From NCBI GenBank assembly GCA_034698045.1, contig JAQGAU010000143.1, positions 1-38,063 on the forward strand: DNA of 38,063 bases, in the 5' to 3' direction. The stretch is from Paramacrobiotus richtersi (lineage: Eukaryota; Tardigrada; Eutardigrada; Parachela; Macrobiotidae). Below are positions 1 through 17,080 of this stretch, in pieces. The position numbers and the translations under genes were made by a program. Under the pieces are notes generated by a model. That model made no database searches and was not told the DNA's origin. It worked only from the letters and a program-made list of their open reading frames with translations. How positions within the stretch are numbered: position 1 is the first letter of the stretch; each line of letters starts with the position of its first letter.

Positions 1-3000
1 TCGAGTGGAGACGGAAGGCGGCCACGGCGAACTCGGAGGTGATGGCCGGGTTCAGGGTGATGTCGTAGGGCGGGGAAGGGGTCGGGGAGGTGGAGAGGTT
101 GAAGTTGCGGAGGAGGGAATCGCCCAGGATTAAAGGCAAATATTCCTGAAAGGCAGAAGATTATAAGGTACTGTGTTTACTAAAACTGAAACCATCCCAG
201 TTCAGCCACACACGTCTATAAAAATGTTAAAGGTTAGGATTACCTCCGATCACCGGTAAGCGAGGCCGTTGAAAAGCAACCAAAAATTGTCCATATTAAG
301 TGTCTTAAGAATACGGGCAACTGTCTTTTCTGTTTCTCAAAAAAAATTGTCAGGTTTATGGTTATGTTCCTTACTGTTCCACACTAAAAACTATACTTCT
401 ACTGATTTGTCACAGCCATGGGACAACTGTAGCGAATCTGAAAATCATTCACCTGATTCTTTGGACTTGAACTGCCACTATACTACGATTCCACGACAAG
501 TCTGTACTGCAACCATCTCATCAGGCATCACTTAAGTAAGGCAGGTACCGAATTTATTTTAAAGGGAAACGTAAGGGACAAATCAAATGGCTAATCAATC
601 AAATCATATGAGAAACTTTGTAAGAAATAAGTCGCACAACTGTCCCTAGTAATAAGCTTACAGAAATTACCAGAATCAATTCCAAGAGTTTTCGCAATCA
701 TATCCATACCTGAAACACAATATGCTGCAGCTGTGCACCGACAATCCGTCTCGCTTCCTGGTACAATCTCTCATCATCCCACTGGGGATTAATCGTCGCC
801 AACAAGCTGGCCAGATTGTTATGATGCCGCATGAAGATGGTATGTAACAGCGTCAACCCCGGCTACCAAAACCCACAAAATTCAAAACGCTGAATGGTTA
901 GACCAATACAATGTCCAATTAACCTGCACATTGACCCGCTTGTCCCCGCCTTTGAAGCACTGCAGTCCGGCGGGATGCGAGGGACATCCGGCTGCGTCGG
1001 TGGGGAGTAACGCGTACTGCGGCGCTTGCCAGTAGGGGCGAGTGGTTTTCAGCTGACCGCTGACGAAGAGACGCAGGTTGGCAGCGTCTTCAGCGGTACT
1101 TCCGTATACTACGAAATAAAAACACCTGTTTTAAAGGAATCGCGGCCGGAAAGGTTAATGACAATAGGAACTTCAACGGAAGAAGACGATATCAGAGCTG
1201 ACTGATCAAAGTAACGGCGCTGTACGCCTCAATAAACACATGTATTACATGCAGTGCACTTAGAATGTATGGAAGTCGTAGATTAGTGGCTCGGAATAGG
1301 AACACCCTGTTCTGACGGGCGTAATTTATAACTAACTATGAAGCATAAACTCAAACAAATAAATGCAACATAAACTTTTTATAACGGTTAGTATCAAGGA
1401 ACCTAGTAAGGAAAAAACCACAATCTGAATAGAAGTATATTTGTTTACATTTCTCTTGTACTGTGCTACATCACACGGATACACATTATCACACTCATAC
1501 TAACTACACAAACGAAAACAGCCAAAAACCGGGGAAGAACATACCGGCACTGCCGTCGATGAAATGGGTGACCTGATTGACTTGTTCGCGTGGTCCCAAA
1601 GTGCAGCCGGGACGGATACCGGGCAAGGTGCGCACAAACTCCATGCATGTCCTCCCGTGTCTACAAAGCATAATTCAGCATTCCTCCGCTGGAAACAGTA
1701 AAGCAACAGTTACAATCACTATACCGTGCGGAGAAGGTGTCGTCCTTGGGAATATCAATCGCTGCAAGATCAACCGTTGAGATATTTATCACAATACGTT
1801 CACAGTCTGATGCATTTACGGGTTAAACGTTCTCTGTGCAGACACTTACGCCAGCAGTCCGGATGTGTTGCCGAAACAGTATCACAGCACTTTGGTGTCT
1901 GTTTAGTCACGGTTTTCGATGAAGGAGAATTCTACACAACGGTCGCCATGATAAGCTTCTTTAGATTATGAAGTACACACTCCAAATAGTAGTGATAATT
2001 AGAATTTGAAGAAAATTGTAGTAACACTAAGAACTCATAAAACATCAGAGTTATGAACAATTCTGTTTATTAGACAACGTAACACTGCAAAACAAAATAG
2101 AATGTATAATTTATCTAGATTGCTGACTTACGATCATTTCATGCGCCAGAAACTGTCCAAAATGAGCGCTCTATAACGAAATACACAATGAACACCACAG
2201 CCGAAGTTCCAAACATCAGGGCAATCTCACCATGGCGGAGATATCGGTTTCCGGGTTTTCCTGATTATCGAACACTTTTAGGCTGACCAACCGGGCGCTG
2301 GGTAACGCCGACCCGCGGGTGCTCTTCCTCATTTCGGAAATTCCTATATGAAAATCGCTTTTGACATAACGGATCAAAAATCGCATCAGCCTTCCGTTAT
2401 TCTACTGCTATTTTTATAAAAACATGCAAAACTAATTCTCATGTATAAAAAAGGCAAAAAGATATTGCACTAATCCTATCAAGTTGGGCGCAATTTTATG
2501 CAATTAATACGAAGAAAAATGCACTGAATCGATTGTTTACCATCTCCATAATTAGCCGACAGAAGCCGTTTATAAATCGCGGACTCGGTTCCACGCGAGA
2601 GAAAAGCGATATTGTTACACGTCCCATCCATCGAGCGGAATTTATTCAGCGCGCACCGTGGCAGGTTTTGTACAGCGAATGGGTTAGTTAGGGAGACGAT
2701 GGCTGTTCTACACAAATAACCGGATATACAGATTGAAAAAATTAATGTGCATTGGAGAGTTTCCGACTCACTCCTTCGGAAAGGGACAGAACGCACGAAA
2801 CTGTGGTATACTTAAACCGGTGATTTCCCGGATCGCTCGCACACGTTCGTCCCTACAATACAGACATAGGTAAATATATTACTACTGCATGAAAATTGGG
2901 GAAAAACATATTTTGCTAGAGACTACAAAATACATTTCTGTCGTTCTCAAAGAGATAATCAAAGCGATTTCCCAATTGAAAAAACAACATATTTTGTAGA

Positions 3001-4300
3001 TACTGTGTTTAATTTACATGTGGACGAGAGTAACCGCTTATTGCACAACATCCACTGCACTACGATTCTGCGCTTCGCCGCATACAACATTCAAATTTAT
3101 CGGTAGCAAATGTATATAGCAGTACGAGCGGAAACACTGGATCAAAACGGCACCGTTTATCCGATACATTTTATTAATATTCCGCGTCAGGCAATGGTAC
3201 ATAATATATTTCCCTATCAACTCGATGAAAAGCGATCTTGATTACCCAGAGAAAATTATGATAAGATGTCTCCCGCCCAAACAAACACCGAATCATCAGC
3301 CAAATGATTCAAACAACAAAATTATTGCCAAAGCCTTAACAAATCAACACAATCTTACTTTTTCCCCGTAATGCCCTTGGTCACATCCAGCAGCACATTG
3401 GCCCGTTGACTAATGGGGATAATCCGCGGATCCATCTCCCCAAAACGTCCCAACCCGGCCGCCGAACTGACATTCTCCACGGCCGGAAACTGACTGACCA
3501 CCAGCTGGCGGGTGGGCACCTTCCCCAGTTGGCGTTTGGAGAAACCCTCGTTATCATCGATCAGCACCCCGAACAGCCCCTCCGCCCGGTCCCGTCCTTT
3601 GGTAATTAGATCATCAATGAACGAGTCACTCAATTCCGGGTATTTGGAGTTGATGGTCTCCTCGTCGTCCTGGGAGGCATCGGTGTCGTTCATGAGTAGA
3701 CGGATGACTTGAGGGGCGGCCGGCATGTGGGGGGATTCGACATCGTCCAGGTTGTTGAGGTCGGCGGGGTCAATGGCGGATACTGAGAGAATCAAGGAGA
3801 GCAGAATGATTCCAATCCTGCAATTCAGATAATTATTCAGATTACTACTCAAAAGATTATAGATCAGAACATTTAATTCATAATTCTGGTTTTCATACTT
3901 TAGCTGTACAGTCAGTGTGTCCGCAAAACTTGTACAGTGGGAAAACCAATTAAACTTGGCATGTCTATACACTGTCAGTGCTGGTCGTTCGATATCACGG
4001 ATATGTCGGTAATAAAACCTAATATGGAGTGATCGTAGTACAGTGGCTAACAATTTCCTTCGTCTAACTCTTTCTACATGGTCTGTCGAACTATGTTCAA
4101 CAAAAAATCACAGAAATTAATGTATAGTAATTATCTTGATCCGTAGATGCTTTTTTTCTCAGTTTTGCGATAAATTCGATAGTGAACAAAATATACAAAG
4201 AAAACCATCGCGATCGTCAGTCGATAGTAATGGAACTTCTTGATGGAAAAACGTAGCAAAATAACGTTCGTGACAAAATACACTGGCCGCACACCGCCAT
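1..4300 (-). CDS. Animal haem peroxidase (peroxinectin/peroxidasin-like), secreted, 3' end outside window
   Basis: Exons read on the minus strand: 4284-4300 (probable, start ATG), 3359-3817, 2818-2852, 2541-2702, 2231-2343, 2132-2170, 1850-1898, 1725-1761, 1545-1660, 924-1108, 710-862 and <1-145. All have GT..AG borders and matching phases. The first two exons give a signal peptide ([14 protein letters not shown]) and an acidic propeptide. The peroxidase domain follows: [116 protein letters not shown] and [17 protein letters not shown]. Known family role: oxidation of substrates with hydrogen peroxide at a haem, in secreted or matrix proteins. The distal Gln and His, catalytic Arg and the Ca loop T-x-F-x-D-x-S are kept. 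The haem-linking Asp is Ala, the haem-linking Glu is Val, and the proximal-His stretch reads RLHS where RFGHS is usual. The 17-base first exon is the least certain part, as its donor GTGTAT is weak. Confidence 0.93.
3818..4283 (-). other. First intron of the peroxidase gene (model)
   Basis: AT-rich, no convincing coding content. An open frame runs upstream from the 3359-3817 exon to a possible ATG at 4053, but it would place an unlikely basic extension before the signal peptide and ignores a good acceptor (AATTGCAG at 3818-3825). Confidence 0.5.
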
Positions 4301-4688
4301 AATGATTTTTCCCGGTACCAAATAATACAAATTAACAGCCAAACTACTGGAAGCCGTAAATCGTATTTATGTTAAAGGTTCTTCGTTTCTGTTATGACTG
4401 CTTAAAGTCTATGCAGATTCCGTTCCAAACAAACGAATATTAATTATACCTAATCCAAGCTTTTCGTTTATCACAGATTTTGAAAAGCACGCGTTTTTAA
4501 CAGAAACATACACCATACAGAACTTTGGCAAACATTCCACACTTACGCAAAACACCTGCAACAATCCATGTTGTTCGGATTCAGCTCGCAAAAAAAAGTG
4601 GAAGAATCGTAATTTCCCAGTTAAAGTAACACTCTGGGAGGAATTATAACGAGAAAAAGGAAAAAACTGTTTCGTGCCACAGCAAGAG

Positions 4689-4880
4689 AGAATAACCACC
4701 TGCCTGGTCCACCAACCAGCCCTACACCGAGATCCGGGTCACCATGAACTGGGAGGGAGAAATTTCGTTGGAAAATCTGATCAAACACTTTCGCACACTA
4801 GTCACGAGAGGCACACTCAGAAATCGTACGCTCAACGGCAGAGAAACAAAACAAAGGGAATTCCTCGCTTACAATCGCTA
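4689..4880 (+). other. Possible small coding exon or gene remnant, unrecognised
   Basis: A GC-rich island between two minus-strand genes. On the plus strand it reads openly between two stops, including MNWEGEISLENLIKHFRTL from an ATG at 4744. The minus strand also offers an exon-like interval here, with a polypyrimidine-rich acceptor near 4755 and a CAG/GTGGTT donor near 4700, so the coding strand cannot be decided. No family recognised. The rest of 4301-5149 shows nothing else. Confidence 0.2.
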
Positions 4881-5149
4881 ATCGGCTGCCACAGGTCAGT
4901 TAAAAAGGTCCTGACGAACGATGAGTCTCTCTATCACGGAACGGTTTCTTTATTAATATTTTTTCCATTCCATTATTTACAGGTAATTATTCTCCCTGCC
5001 GACAAAGCTAAAACAGTACATGGATCCCAGTAATCCATAATACTAAACAAAATATATCAAAATTTCCATAAAAACAATAATAAAAATTTTTCCTGCGAAG
5101 ATTTAACAGAAAACTGATCTAACACATCAAGTCTGTAAGTACCACGAAA

Positions 5150-7236
5150 TCACGAGCCACTGCTCTTCCCCGAGGTGGCCAGCTTGAGCGCGGCTTCCAG
5201 GATCAGTTTCAATTGCGACGCCTGGGATTCTTGAGCTTGTCGGGCCAGGGTCAACTGCATCTCCCGATCCTTCTCGGCCTCGTCCCGTCGCAGCTGCAAC
5301 TCCCGATCACGCGTCTCCTTCTCCACCGTCATGTGGACGCGCAGCATCTCCGTGTTCTCCTGCATACACTTGATCAGGGAGAAGACGGACTGTTTGAATT
5401 CCTTCTGGCAAGTGCATTTGGATGAACAGTCCTCCGGTGGCCGGGTGCGCGTTTCACCTGCAACATGACAAAAAGGCTAACAAAGATGGCACGGAATATG
5501 TCAACAGCGTACGCTCACACATTACCCGGTAACGGTTACGGCGGAGTAAGCCGATGCACTACAGTTTTTGCTCAAAGTAATAACTCATTTCTGTCAGTAA
5601 AAACGGTCTGCCTGTCTCAATTCTCTTGAATTACGTACAGTCTTCTTCATACTGTTTATCTTGACACTGTACAAACAAATTCTGAATTATTCGTGATCCC
5701 GCATAATTACTGGTGAATTTTAAACACAGCTATACCTTAAACTACCGTACCGCAATGTTGCGGTACACAGAATTTAATTTCTCACTTTTTGCGTATTTTT
5801 GATTTGTCTTGTTCACTACACAATTTCCTTGTATTTATTTATAAATATAAACACAACGTAATTTAACATAAATACGTTATTTTCAATAGTGCACTGCCAG
5901 GAAAGAATAAACAACCAGTTTATCTTGTCCGTTGTACTGTAATGATTTGGGTGCTAACAACTGTAAGAACCTTTACCTTCGCTTTTAGCGGGGCTCGCAT
6001 TCAGATTCGCCGCTCCCGCCGCACTGGCCACCACATCATGATCCGTCCCATCTAAACGACAATCAAAAATCCATCTCGTACATAAACAGTACATATTACT
6101 GATATTTTTATTATTATCATTACGTGTTATTAATAATAATATTATTCTTAACATATCACAACTGTACAACCGGAGGATGATACGCACAGTTAAAAACGGG
6201 ATCAAACTGCTCGGCATGCTCCAGCGTGACCACGGGCACCGAAACGGTCTCCTTCCCGGGCGAAGAATACAGTAAATGTTCCACTTTCACCAAACTCCCC
6301 ACTCCGGCCGCGTGGCTGACTTTCTGCCGTTTCTCCCCACTGTGGGCCACCACGACGTGACTGTTACTGGCCTTGTCGAACCAGCGTTTCGGTCGCTTCC
6401 GCAGTTGGTTAACCAGGATCTTGGCGTACTTTTCCCGCTCATTCAGCTTACTGTCCTGGTCGGCGGTCAGGCGGGTGGGGTACTTTTGGCGGAATTCGGT
6501 CACGTAGCGGTTGACCTGTAAAAATTCATCGGAAAACTAAATCGACCACTCAATGCACAGGGAACAGCGATCAAAGCGAAATCTTCATGATTAAACTAAA
6601 AAAGTCACAGAAATCTGCTGTATAAACTTTGCTGAATTACTCAAAACTCGTAATGCTCGGACAACGCAAAACTCGGACAGCAAGCCACTGTACTACGACA
6701 TCTTCTCTCACTCTGCACGGCGCACTACCACATCAAAGTGGAGGAACAACATTATTATTAATTCTACGCATTTTATCGTCATTTTTATCCAAAAAATACT
6801 GTTCAGAATACTGGTATTTAAAAATAAATACTCATGCAAATATCATCAGATTTTCGAGTACTGGTATCATAATAAAAACTTCATTAAATTTCGACCGTTT
6901 CGGCGTTTCCACAATATTTTCTACGTACCAGCTGCTGCAGCATGCTGCGCGGGGGCTTTTTGGAATTCATGTTCACGTAAATCCCCTGCTCGACGCATTT
7001 ATCAATGGCTGTCTGCCAGAGATGCTTGCTTTCCGGGGTCTTTTCCGGGGCTTGGTAGGGATTAATCTCGGTGACAATGGCCAGCTTAGCCAGGGTTTCC
7101 TGCTCAATGGTCTGCTTGGAGCTGCGCCGCGGATCATCGAAAGGGTTGTCATCCTCGATTTCTTCCTCCTCCGCATCCGCGTACGTTTCCACTTCTTCCT
7201 GAGCGGGACTGTCGGGCTGGTCCGAACTGTTATCCG
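5150..7236 (-). CDS. Uncharacterised acidic/coiled-coil protein, 5' end not resolved
   Basis: Four exons on the minus strand with consistent phases: 6929-7236, 6188-6515, 5977-6051 and 5150-5457 (stop TGA at 5150-5152), giving at least 339 residues. Order of parts: a Ser/Asp/Glu-rich acidic stretch (AEEEEIEDDNPFDD); a helical segment with SKHLWQTAIDKCVEQGIYVN and RSMLQQL; a basic helical block (EREKYAKILVNQLRKRPKRWF); a low-complexity Ala/Gly linker; a Cys cluster (CSSKCTCQ); and a C-terminal charged coiled coil about 60 residues long, rich in Glu, Arg and Gln. The acidic, basic and coiled-coil layout suggests a nuclear or scaffold protein with self-association, but this is inference; I do not recognise the family. 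The exon starting at 7236 begins in phase 1, so at least one upstream coding exon is missing. Confidence 0.75.
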
Positions 7237-7380
7237 CTGCAACACCAGGAACTACTGGACCAGGTTTCAAAAATGAAGAATAAACTCATTAAAGATTCGA
7301 ACATTTGCCGTAGATAATCGTGAAAATTATCTGAATATTTGATAAACGAAAATTTATACCTTATTTACGAAAGCGAAAAA

Positions 7381-7780
7381 TTTCTTCTCCAGCCAATACT
7401 GCTGAATAAGCCTTTTATAGTTTTATCAATTTTTAATGAAGTTTTATTTCTGTTGTTCACGGTCTGACGCTGATATCTTCGGTCATAAACTCGTAGCTGA
7501 AGGCATTGGCTGCAGGAGGATGATCCGAGGATCCAGAACGGAAGCAGCAGGAAGCGAAAGAAATCAATCCATAAATTTCCTACTTGTGACTTAGTTGACG
7601 GTTGAGAGCCTTACCCATTTGCACGGGTCGATCCCGTAATTCTGTCAACGTCCGAAAACAAACAACTTCCGCGGAAACTTTACAAAACCAAAACTGCACA
7701 ATAAAATTCAATCCTGAGTCCTTCAGTAAATAGCATCGCTCTGTGGCGCATGGTGTTCGCTCCAGCGTGGCCTTTTGCAC
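7381..7780 (-). other. Candidate 5' exons for the uncharacterised minus-strand gene (or a separate short gene)
   Basis: Three exon-like intervals precede the resolved part of the gene at 5150-7236. One ends at 7615 with ATGG/GTAAGG (ATG at 7616-7618; the frame is also open upstream to an ATG at 7780). One begins after CTCCTGCAG with CCAATGCCTTCAGC near 7515; joined to the ATG it reads MANAFSYEFMTEDIS. One near 7365-7400 follows TTATTCAG and reads QYWLEKKFFAFVNK. I could not find a phase-consistent chain through all three into the exon at 7236, so the assignment stays open. Confidence 0.3.
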
Positions 7781-8357
7781 TCAGCACATGGCGAGTAGCG
7801 AGACGAATATTCTTAGCCGGGGCATGTCTGTTCGGTCCCGCCCTAACCGGAAGTGTAATTCCACTCTGTCAGTCCTCGTTACACTACTGTCTCTGCGTGC
7901 CATTTTGTATGGCGTTTAGCGAATTTGGCACTCGACAAGCGGGCTCCTCAGAAATCTTCTTCCAAGAGGCTCAGAAAACAATATTTTGTCTATTTTCTGA
8001 ACTCTGGTGCAGTTTGTGATAACTCTTTATTGTTGTGGTACTCCTCTTTCGTGGAGTATACTGCATTATCGGTTATTTGGTCAGGTAAGTGTCCGCTAAG
8101 GTAAAAAAACTGAAAAAATGATCGCTCCCATAACATTTCAGACTTCAGAGCGATATCATCATAACACTCATACTTTCTGAAATTATATGTTTGTTGGAGT
8201 TGTGGTTAAATTTTCTTGGTAACTTTCCGCGTGTGAATTGAGTGCGGATGCGATTACTTAAGGTTTATTTTTGTAACGAATACTTGAAATTCACTCAAAA
8301 CGATTCGTCATCGACTCATCATTCCTGCATTCATGTTTGGCTCGTGCTTCCTTGCAG
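7781..8357. promoter_or_regulatory. Divergent intergenic region / U2AF2 5' leader
   Basis: This gap separates the minus-strand genes from the plus-strand U2AF large subunit. An acceptor (CTTCCTTGCAG, ending 8357) 35 bases before the U2AF ATG implies at least one non-coding 5' exon upstream, in roughly 7900-8330. I see no clear TATA box. The short ORFs here do not look like proteins. Confidence 0.45.
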
Positions 8358-8392
8358 ATCCTCTCCGTTCTCCCAATAATCCGCAGCCCACT

Positions 8393-11327
<2,935 letters not shown>

Positions 11328-12802
11328 GACGGATTAGGTAGTGTTTAACCTCTTTTGTTTTTATTTGTTTTTCGACTATTTCGTTGTAGTTGTGTATAAT
11401 TACCTGCTTGAACCGCAGAATGACTTTTTCCCCACGTATAACCGTACTTTTTGGCTGCCGCTTGACTATACAGTGACAAACCATTTGTTTTGATATTCTT
11501 TGCATAAATTCGGGAATTTGTTACCAGGGGAATGTCCGCTTTGTGTTAAATACCTGCATTTCTTGTTTTCCCATGCAAATAGGGGAAATATCCACTACAT
11601 GCTATAAATCTGTAGTAAACTCTGTATTTTGATCATAACATGGATAGTAAATATTAGTATAACCTGGGAAAAATATTTCTTGGAACAACATTGATGATCT
11701 TGAAGAACATGTGAACGGAATACTCATATTATCAGAAACACTTTCATGAAAATGTTTTTATGCAGGAATATTAATTTCCAAGTAAACCTTCCGTCAGTTT
11801 GTGGTATTTCTGGTACTGCATGTCGCGAAAAATTATGGGTGTATTCTCAAACTGCGACAAACATCCGGATGGATTTTATAGCAAGTAGCATTCTGCGAGG
11901 AAATTAGCAAAAATTTGCTGGCGAATCTCTCGAGACGTCGCTTTCTGGATTTCGCTAGTGTTGTTGTTTTGCTGACGATGTTGTTCATGATTCGGAAGAG
12001 TGCATAACAATCGCAGGGTTTCCTAGTCAGGTTTGTAATTTGACTTATGTGATTCAGCCGGAATGCAGGGAAATTATGGGCTTCAGGGTTTGCTCATCGC
12101 GTGCGTGATTCATTTAGAATGAATTTCCTTGATCAACGAACGGAAGTAGGACATGTTTGTCATCAAACCGGTCTGATTTATCAGATCCATGTACTTCAAC
12201 AGTTCATCCACTCTAACAGTGAACAAACTACAGGGTGCACCCGTATGCGCACTGGTCACACGATACGAGCAGGGTGAACGGCACCGAATTTTTGATGCCA
12301 TCGGCACGATGAGATGGTGGTCTGTCGCGATAGTTATGTTCCCTGTACCTTCGAACTGCTCTCAACATGGCATTACAGACAAATTTGCCTATGGCGTCGT
12401 AATTAACGGACAGCTCTCGATATTTTTTTGCTATTTTTACGCGAGTTCAAGGTCGTCAAACGCAAGCAAAGCACAGAGCATTTGTACATGGAGAAAATGT
12501 AATGCTTCGGAAAATACTACAGACAAAGTCATGCACGCTACCGTAAAGTGGAAAACAGGCACTACAAACGAAATGATGGAAACGATGTCGCTACCAGGAA
12601 AACTTAAGCACAAAATCGACAACAAGGACTCATTCTATATCAATGACATTGCGACCGATGACCTAGGAATGCATAAACTGATGTTACACGACCTTACTCA
12701 CGAAAGGATAACGAAAACAAAAGTGTCTGACGAAAGAAACAAATGTCAAGATAATGCCCGCATTTTTGGGATTCCTGTCTCGTGTGGGGTTCCTTGCTGT
12801 CT
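11328..12802. other. Convergent 3' flanks of U2AF2 and eIF1
   Basis: U2AF2 (plus) and eIF1 (minus) end toward each other here. The region presumably holds both 3' UTRs. A 205-codon plus-strand ORF (12189-12806) and a 65-codon minus-strand ORF (12110-12307) show no recognisable domains. No AATAAA was found close to either stop. Confidence 0.5.
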
Positions 12803-13319
12803 TTAGAAACCGTGCACTTTCAGCTGGCTGGGCTTGGCGATGGCGTTGGTCGTCAGGAACTCACAGATATTGTTCCGCTGATCACCCTGGAACTGGATCA
12901 CTTCCCCGTACTCGGGATGATCGACTACCGTCCCATTGCAAGCGAAAGTTTTCTTACCTAGAAAAAATCATGAAAAAATTGCACCACAATCCTCAATCCT
13001 GCTTCACTATTTTAAATATTTTTAACAGTTTTTTTCAGAATTTTTCTAGAATAATCTGACTCAGTATTCAGCGATTTTAGGAAAGATTATGGGAGAATTT
13101 TCCGGGAAAATGATCAACGGTGCTTTTCTACTTACACGCACGGACAATCTTCTTCTTGTCGTATTCCGGTGCAATACCCTGGACAGTCGTAAGGGTTTTT
13201 CGCCCGTTACGCTGTTGAATACGAATGTGGATTAGGCCTTCGGAACCGCGTTCATCTCCTGTCACGGCATCTGCGAATGGATCAAACGGCGCACTAATAT
13301 TAGCGTCAATTTGGGACAT
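12803..13319 (-). CDS. EIF1: Translation initiation factor eIF1 (SUI1)
   Basis: Two coding exons, 13136-13319 and 12803-12957, join through T/GT to give 112 residues, the usual length. The product binds the 40S ribosomal subunit near the P site and enforces start-codon selection (known family role). Diagnostic stretches: FDPFADA, IHIRIQQRNGRKTLTTVQGI, YDKKKIVRA, FACNGTVVDHPEYGEVIQFQ, GDQRNNICEFL and the C-terminus QLKVHGF. The ATG at 13319 is chosen because it gives the usual eIF1 N-terminus (MSQIDANISAPFDPFADA); the frame is open for some codons further upstream but without an ATG. It is divergent from the Lifeguard gene at 14316, so the 1 kb between them probably holds both promoters. Confidence 0.98.
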
Positions 13320-14315
13320 CGGATTTATCGGGGAAATGAGCCTTGGCAATGACTAAAACGGTAGCTAGACAAAGGGAAAGAAACCCAAGGTTAAATTTCT
13401 TGTTACAAATTATTGCCAAGAAACAATCGGGGAGTCACCTTTTTGTTGGGGAAAATCACGAGAAAGTTTAGAACAGATCCTCAGACGCTGGAAAGCAAGG
13501 ACGCTGAAAAATGAGGTGCAACTGGCAGATGCTTTTTATAGGCAAGTGCCGATGAACGCTCGTCGCATGTGCGTCGCGTTACATCACGACTCGGGATCCG
13601 GTCCTGACTCGGAATCGTGGTGTTGCTTAGCCATGCCAGTGTTCGACTCGGTCTGAGTCGAACGGTGTCTGCCGCTCCTTTCGTCGTGAATAAAAGTCAA
13701 TTTGAAAAACAAGTATCAAAAATCGTTGCATTTATGGTAAAATCAATGATTTACCGGTTGTTTTTGTAGTAGCTATGAACTTTGTACACTTATAAGTTAT
13801 TATAATTTCCAAATTCCAATTGCTTTAGCATTCGTTCTCAATGCCCTGACTTTCCACTGTCCCTGACTTCCGCTTTCTCAGAAACTTATCGCGCTTCGCG
13901 TAGCGTCTACCTGCTGAAGCGGGCGGTTATCGGCAGCTTTTATCTTTGTCTGACGTCATCGGCGGAAGCTATGACCACTTTTCCATTTTTCGTTCTATAT
14001 TCCACACCTTGCCTGAAGGCCTACATTCGTACTACACTTCAAAATCAGTCTGGCTGATAATCCATTGTTTTGTTCACAATCAGCCAGTTCCATTTGGTTT
14101 TTTGTTGTTACATTCGTCTTTCCATCTTGTCGTTGGGGGAAATCTGTTTGGATCGGTGTTTTGTGGAAGGGGAGAAAGTCCTCTTGATTACGGATTATAG
14201 CAGTCCTTGGGTAGGGTACAGACCGTACCAGCTGGCAGTATGGGTGCTTTGAACAGGCGTCAAGAGTGTTCTTACGTGTACATTTTCCAGGCGCTCATTG
14301 TGAAAACATTCCATC
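13320..14315. promoter_or_regulatory. Divergent promoter region between eIF1 and the Lifeguard gene
   Basis: No protein-like ORF. It contains a GC-rich patch (13560-13680) with several copies of GACTCGG and a strong hairpin, annotated separately. On the plus strand, TTTTCCAG ending at 14290 looks like the acceptor of a 5' UTR intron of the Lifeguard gene. Confidence 0.5.
13641..13663. repeat. Perfect inverted repeat (9-base arms, 5-base loop) in the eIF1 upstream region
   Basis: GTTCGACTC (13641-13649) and its exact complement GAGTCGAAC (13655-13663) flank GGTCT. The core GACTCGG occurs twice more just upstream (about 13595-13615). It lies about 320 bases upstream of the eIF1 start codon. 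It could be a protein-binding palindrome or an RNA hairpin in the leader; no other part of a tRNA or known structural RNA is visible. Confidence 0.6.

Positions 14316-17080
<2,765 letters not shown>

Noticed and set aside
4674-5033. 119-codon plus-strand ORF
   Set aside because: Its frame differs from the more protein-like reading of the same GC island and is rich in His/Gln/Arg typical of chance frames.
12110-12307. 65-codon minus-strand ORF downstream of eIF1
   Set aside because: eIF1 ends normally at 12803 with its conserved C-terminus; this ORF has no acceptor or family match and lies in the likely 3' UTR.
12189-12806. 205-codon plus-strand ORF overlapping the eIF1 3' region
   Set aside because: No domain, odd composition, no splice or promoter context, and it overlaps the eIF1 stop region antisense. 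Probably chance.
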